Origin: Paramuribaculum sp.
GTDB taxonomy: Bacteria > Bacteroidota > Bacteroidia > Bacteroidales > Muribaculaceae
DNA length: 6,889 bases
Direction: 5' to 3'
Assembly (NCBI GenBank): GCA_029058455.1
Contig: JAIDXU010000076.1
Location: forward strand, 1 to 6,889
Positions 5,855-6,889 of this stretch are shown one piece after another. Below the pieces are notes generated by a model. It made no database searches and was not told where the DNA came from. It was given only the letters and a program-made list of their open reading frames with translations. A program made the position numbers and the translations under genes. Numbering within the stretch: the stretch's first letter is position 1; each line of letters begins with the position of its first letter.

Positions 5855-6889
5855 TTACAACACATTGGGAAGTGCGCCGAAACGACCGTTCATATATGCG
5901 CGGTGGATGGATGACAGTTTATTCAGTCCCTTGAAATCAACGAGAGAGAATAATTGGGAACTGCCGTCCTTGCCTTTCTCCGTAAACCACACTGAATCCT
6001 TGCCGAAAATATCATCAATATCTTTCAGAATCGGGTCATAGTGGGTAGATACAAGCAGCTGCGACTGATTGTCGGGAGTATTGACAAACTTTGATAGAAT
6101 ATACTCCATTAGGTTGGGGTGCATTGATGCCTCAATCTCATCAATACACAGGAATGCCTGACGGTTCAGCTGCTCATATATCATCGATTCAAGCTCGACC
6201 ATTCGCTTGGTGCCGGTACTCTGGCAAGCCTCCGGGAGAACATAATTCTGTGTTCCGTCAGCGTTCTCAACCTTATGCCCAAATAGAGCCGCCATCCTTT
6301 GAATTTTAATGTCAGAAATATTGAAGTCAGCCTCCTTTGCGAATTGCAGTAGATACTCACGGAAATCCTCGCTGTCGGCAATATGCTTCTTCGCGTCAGT
6401 TGAAAGCGTCGAGAGTGAACCGCTTTGCAATGGAAGAATTCGATTATCAATCCATCGGCGCATATTATCAAGATATGCAACCGACACATTTACTTTCTTC
6501 AATGTAGCTAACAGCGACATATTGCGGAGACAGTTCATTGTCATGACGTCAACTTCTGCCTGCGAAAGTTTAACCACAGCCGGATTGAAATTCAATTTAG
6601 ATACAACTCCTGCGTCTTCACGGCAAAACACCTTAGTAGGGCGATTGGTGAGATATACAAATAGCGACTCATGGCAAACCTTTTCGGGATTCACCTTGAG
6701 CTTATACCAGTAGCGGAGTCCATCGGCATAGAATTTCAATTCAAATTCGGTGTCGAAAGAAAGAGCATCTTCCCTTAACAGGAATGGCTGTACGTCCGTA
6801 CCGTCATCATTAGTAGAAGGAAGTGTATTCCAGAAACGACGCAGGAACTCAACGGCATCAAGTAGATTTGACTTACCGCTTGCATTTGC
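5855..6889 (-). CDS. AAA15-family (SMC/ABC-like) ATPase, RloA/AbiLi-like, 5' end beyond the window
   Basis: The frame is open to the right edge and 344 residues are visible. The very first residues read ANASGKSNLLDA, the Walker A of the AAA15 group (usually GxNASGKSN), so only the first few dozen residues are missing. A TTG at 6739 is not the start, because Walker A lies in frame upstream of it. Other motifs, numbered from the window edge, are the ABC-like signature QSTGTKR (223-229), Walker B FLCIDEIEASMHP (246-258, D250 and catalytic E251) and the switch LLVSTHYDP (278-286, H283). The core is therefore complete and probably dimerises around ATP like Rad50, OLD or AriA. No Toprim nuclease domain is fused at the C-terminus; the downstream RloB-like gene, two bases away, would supply it. 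By family knowledge such ATPases sense phage infection and regulate a partner effector; here this is inference. The promoter lies outside the window. Confidence 0.88.
   Translation of the reverse strand, partial: ANASGKSNLLDAVEFLRRFWNTLPSTNDDGTDVQPFLLREDALSFDTEFELKFYADGLRYWYKLKVNPEKVCHESLFVYLTNRPTKVFCREDAGVVSKLNFNPAVVKLSQAEVDVMTMNCLRNMSLLATLKKVNVSVAYLDNMRRWIDNRILPLQSGSLSTLSTDAKKHIADSEDFREYLLQFAKEADFNISDIKIQRMAALFGHKVENADGTQNYVLPEACQSTGTKRMVELESMIYEQLNRQAFLCIDEIEASMHPNLMEYILSKFVNTPDNQSQLLVSTHYDPILKDIDDIFGKDSVWFTEKGKDGSSQLFSLVDFKGLNKLSSIHRAYMNGRFGALPNVL

Noticed and set aside
5610..6041. Plus-strand 143-codon open frame across the RloB-ATPase junction
   Set aside because: It lies antisense to two genes with clear family motifs and shows no recognisable domain; it is a shadow frame.
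6737..6739. TTG on the minus strand as the start codon of the ATPase
   Set aside because: An in-frame Walker A motif (NASGKSN) lies upstream at the window edge, so the true start is outside the window.
1..6889. CRISPR array, tRNA, rRNA or insertion sequence
   Set aside because: No regularly spaced repeats, cloverleaf-like sequence, rRNA stretch, transposase or terminal inverted repeats were seen by eye; a covariance-model scan was not possible.

Overview
The window looks like chromosomal DNA from a member of the Bacteroidales, plausibly a gut Muribaculaceae-type organism. The lineage call is an inference. It rests on a Bacteroidetes-type -7 box (TATCTTTG) ahead of the ompA-like gene, the absence of Shine-Dalgarno sequences before all visible starts, A-rich start contexts, and the style of the OmpA, PFK and methyltransferase proteins. 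The housekeeping part is moderately GC-rich, about 54% in six hand-counted 60-base lines.

Layout. Positions 1-842 hold the 3' part of a flippase-like (UPF0104 / LPG-synthase transmembrane domain) membrane protein. It is followed after 22 bases by a small single-pass membrane protein of unknown function (865-1395). The AT-rich gap 1396-1588 carries the ompA promoter and an unusual leader. In that leader two mini-ORFs are chained to each other and to the ompA start codon through ATGA overlaps, and a hairpin lies on top of them. The ompA-like gene (1589-2707) encodes a signal peptide, a beta-barrel, a Pro-Ala linker and a peptidoglycan-binding domain. The gap 2708-2870 holds two strong tandem hairpins. 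Then come ATP-dependent 6-phosphofructokinase (2871-3851) and, 14 bases later, an RsmF-type rRNA cytosine-C5 methyltransferase (3866-5269), probably one operon.

Only four bases after the methyltransferase stop codon, a convergent minus-strand pair begins. It consists of an RloB-family protein (5274-5852) and, upstream of it in transcription order, an AAA15-type SMC/ABC-like ATPase (5855 to the window edge). The edge cuts the ATPase just before its Walker A motif. GC drops to about 43% here, which fits a transferred accessory module. The pair resembles RloA/RloB and the AbiL phage-resistance arrangement (ATPase plus Toprim-like effector). It is the best candidate for a defence system in the window. 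All key ATPase motifs (Walker A, signature, Walker B, switch histidine) and the acidic residues expected of a Toprim-like partner are present, so the pair looks intact except for the missing first few dozen residues of the ATPase.

How the parts work together: the plus-strand genes cover envelope structure, glycolysis and ribosome modification and look chromosomally stable. The minus-strand pair is functionally unrelated to them and was probably inserted next to the methyltransferase gene.
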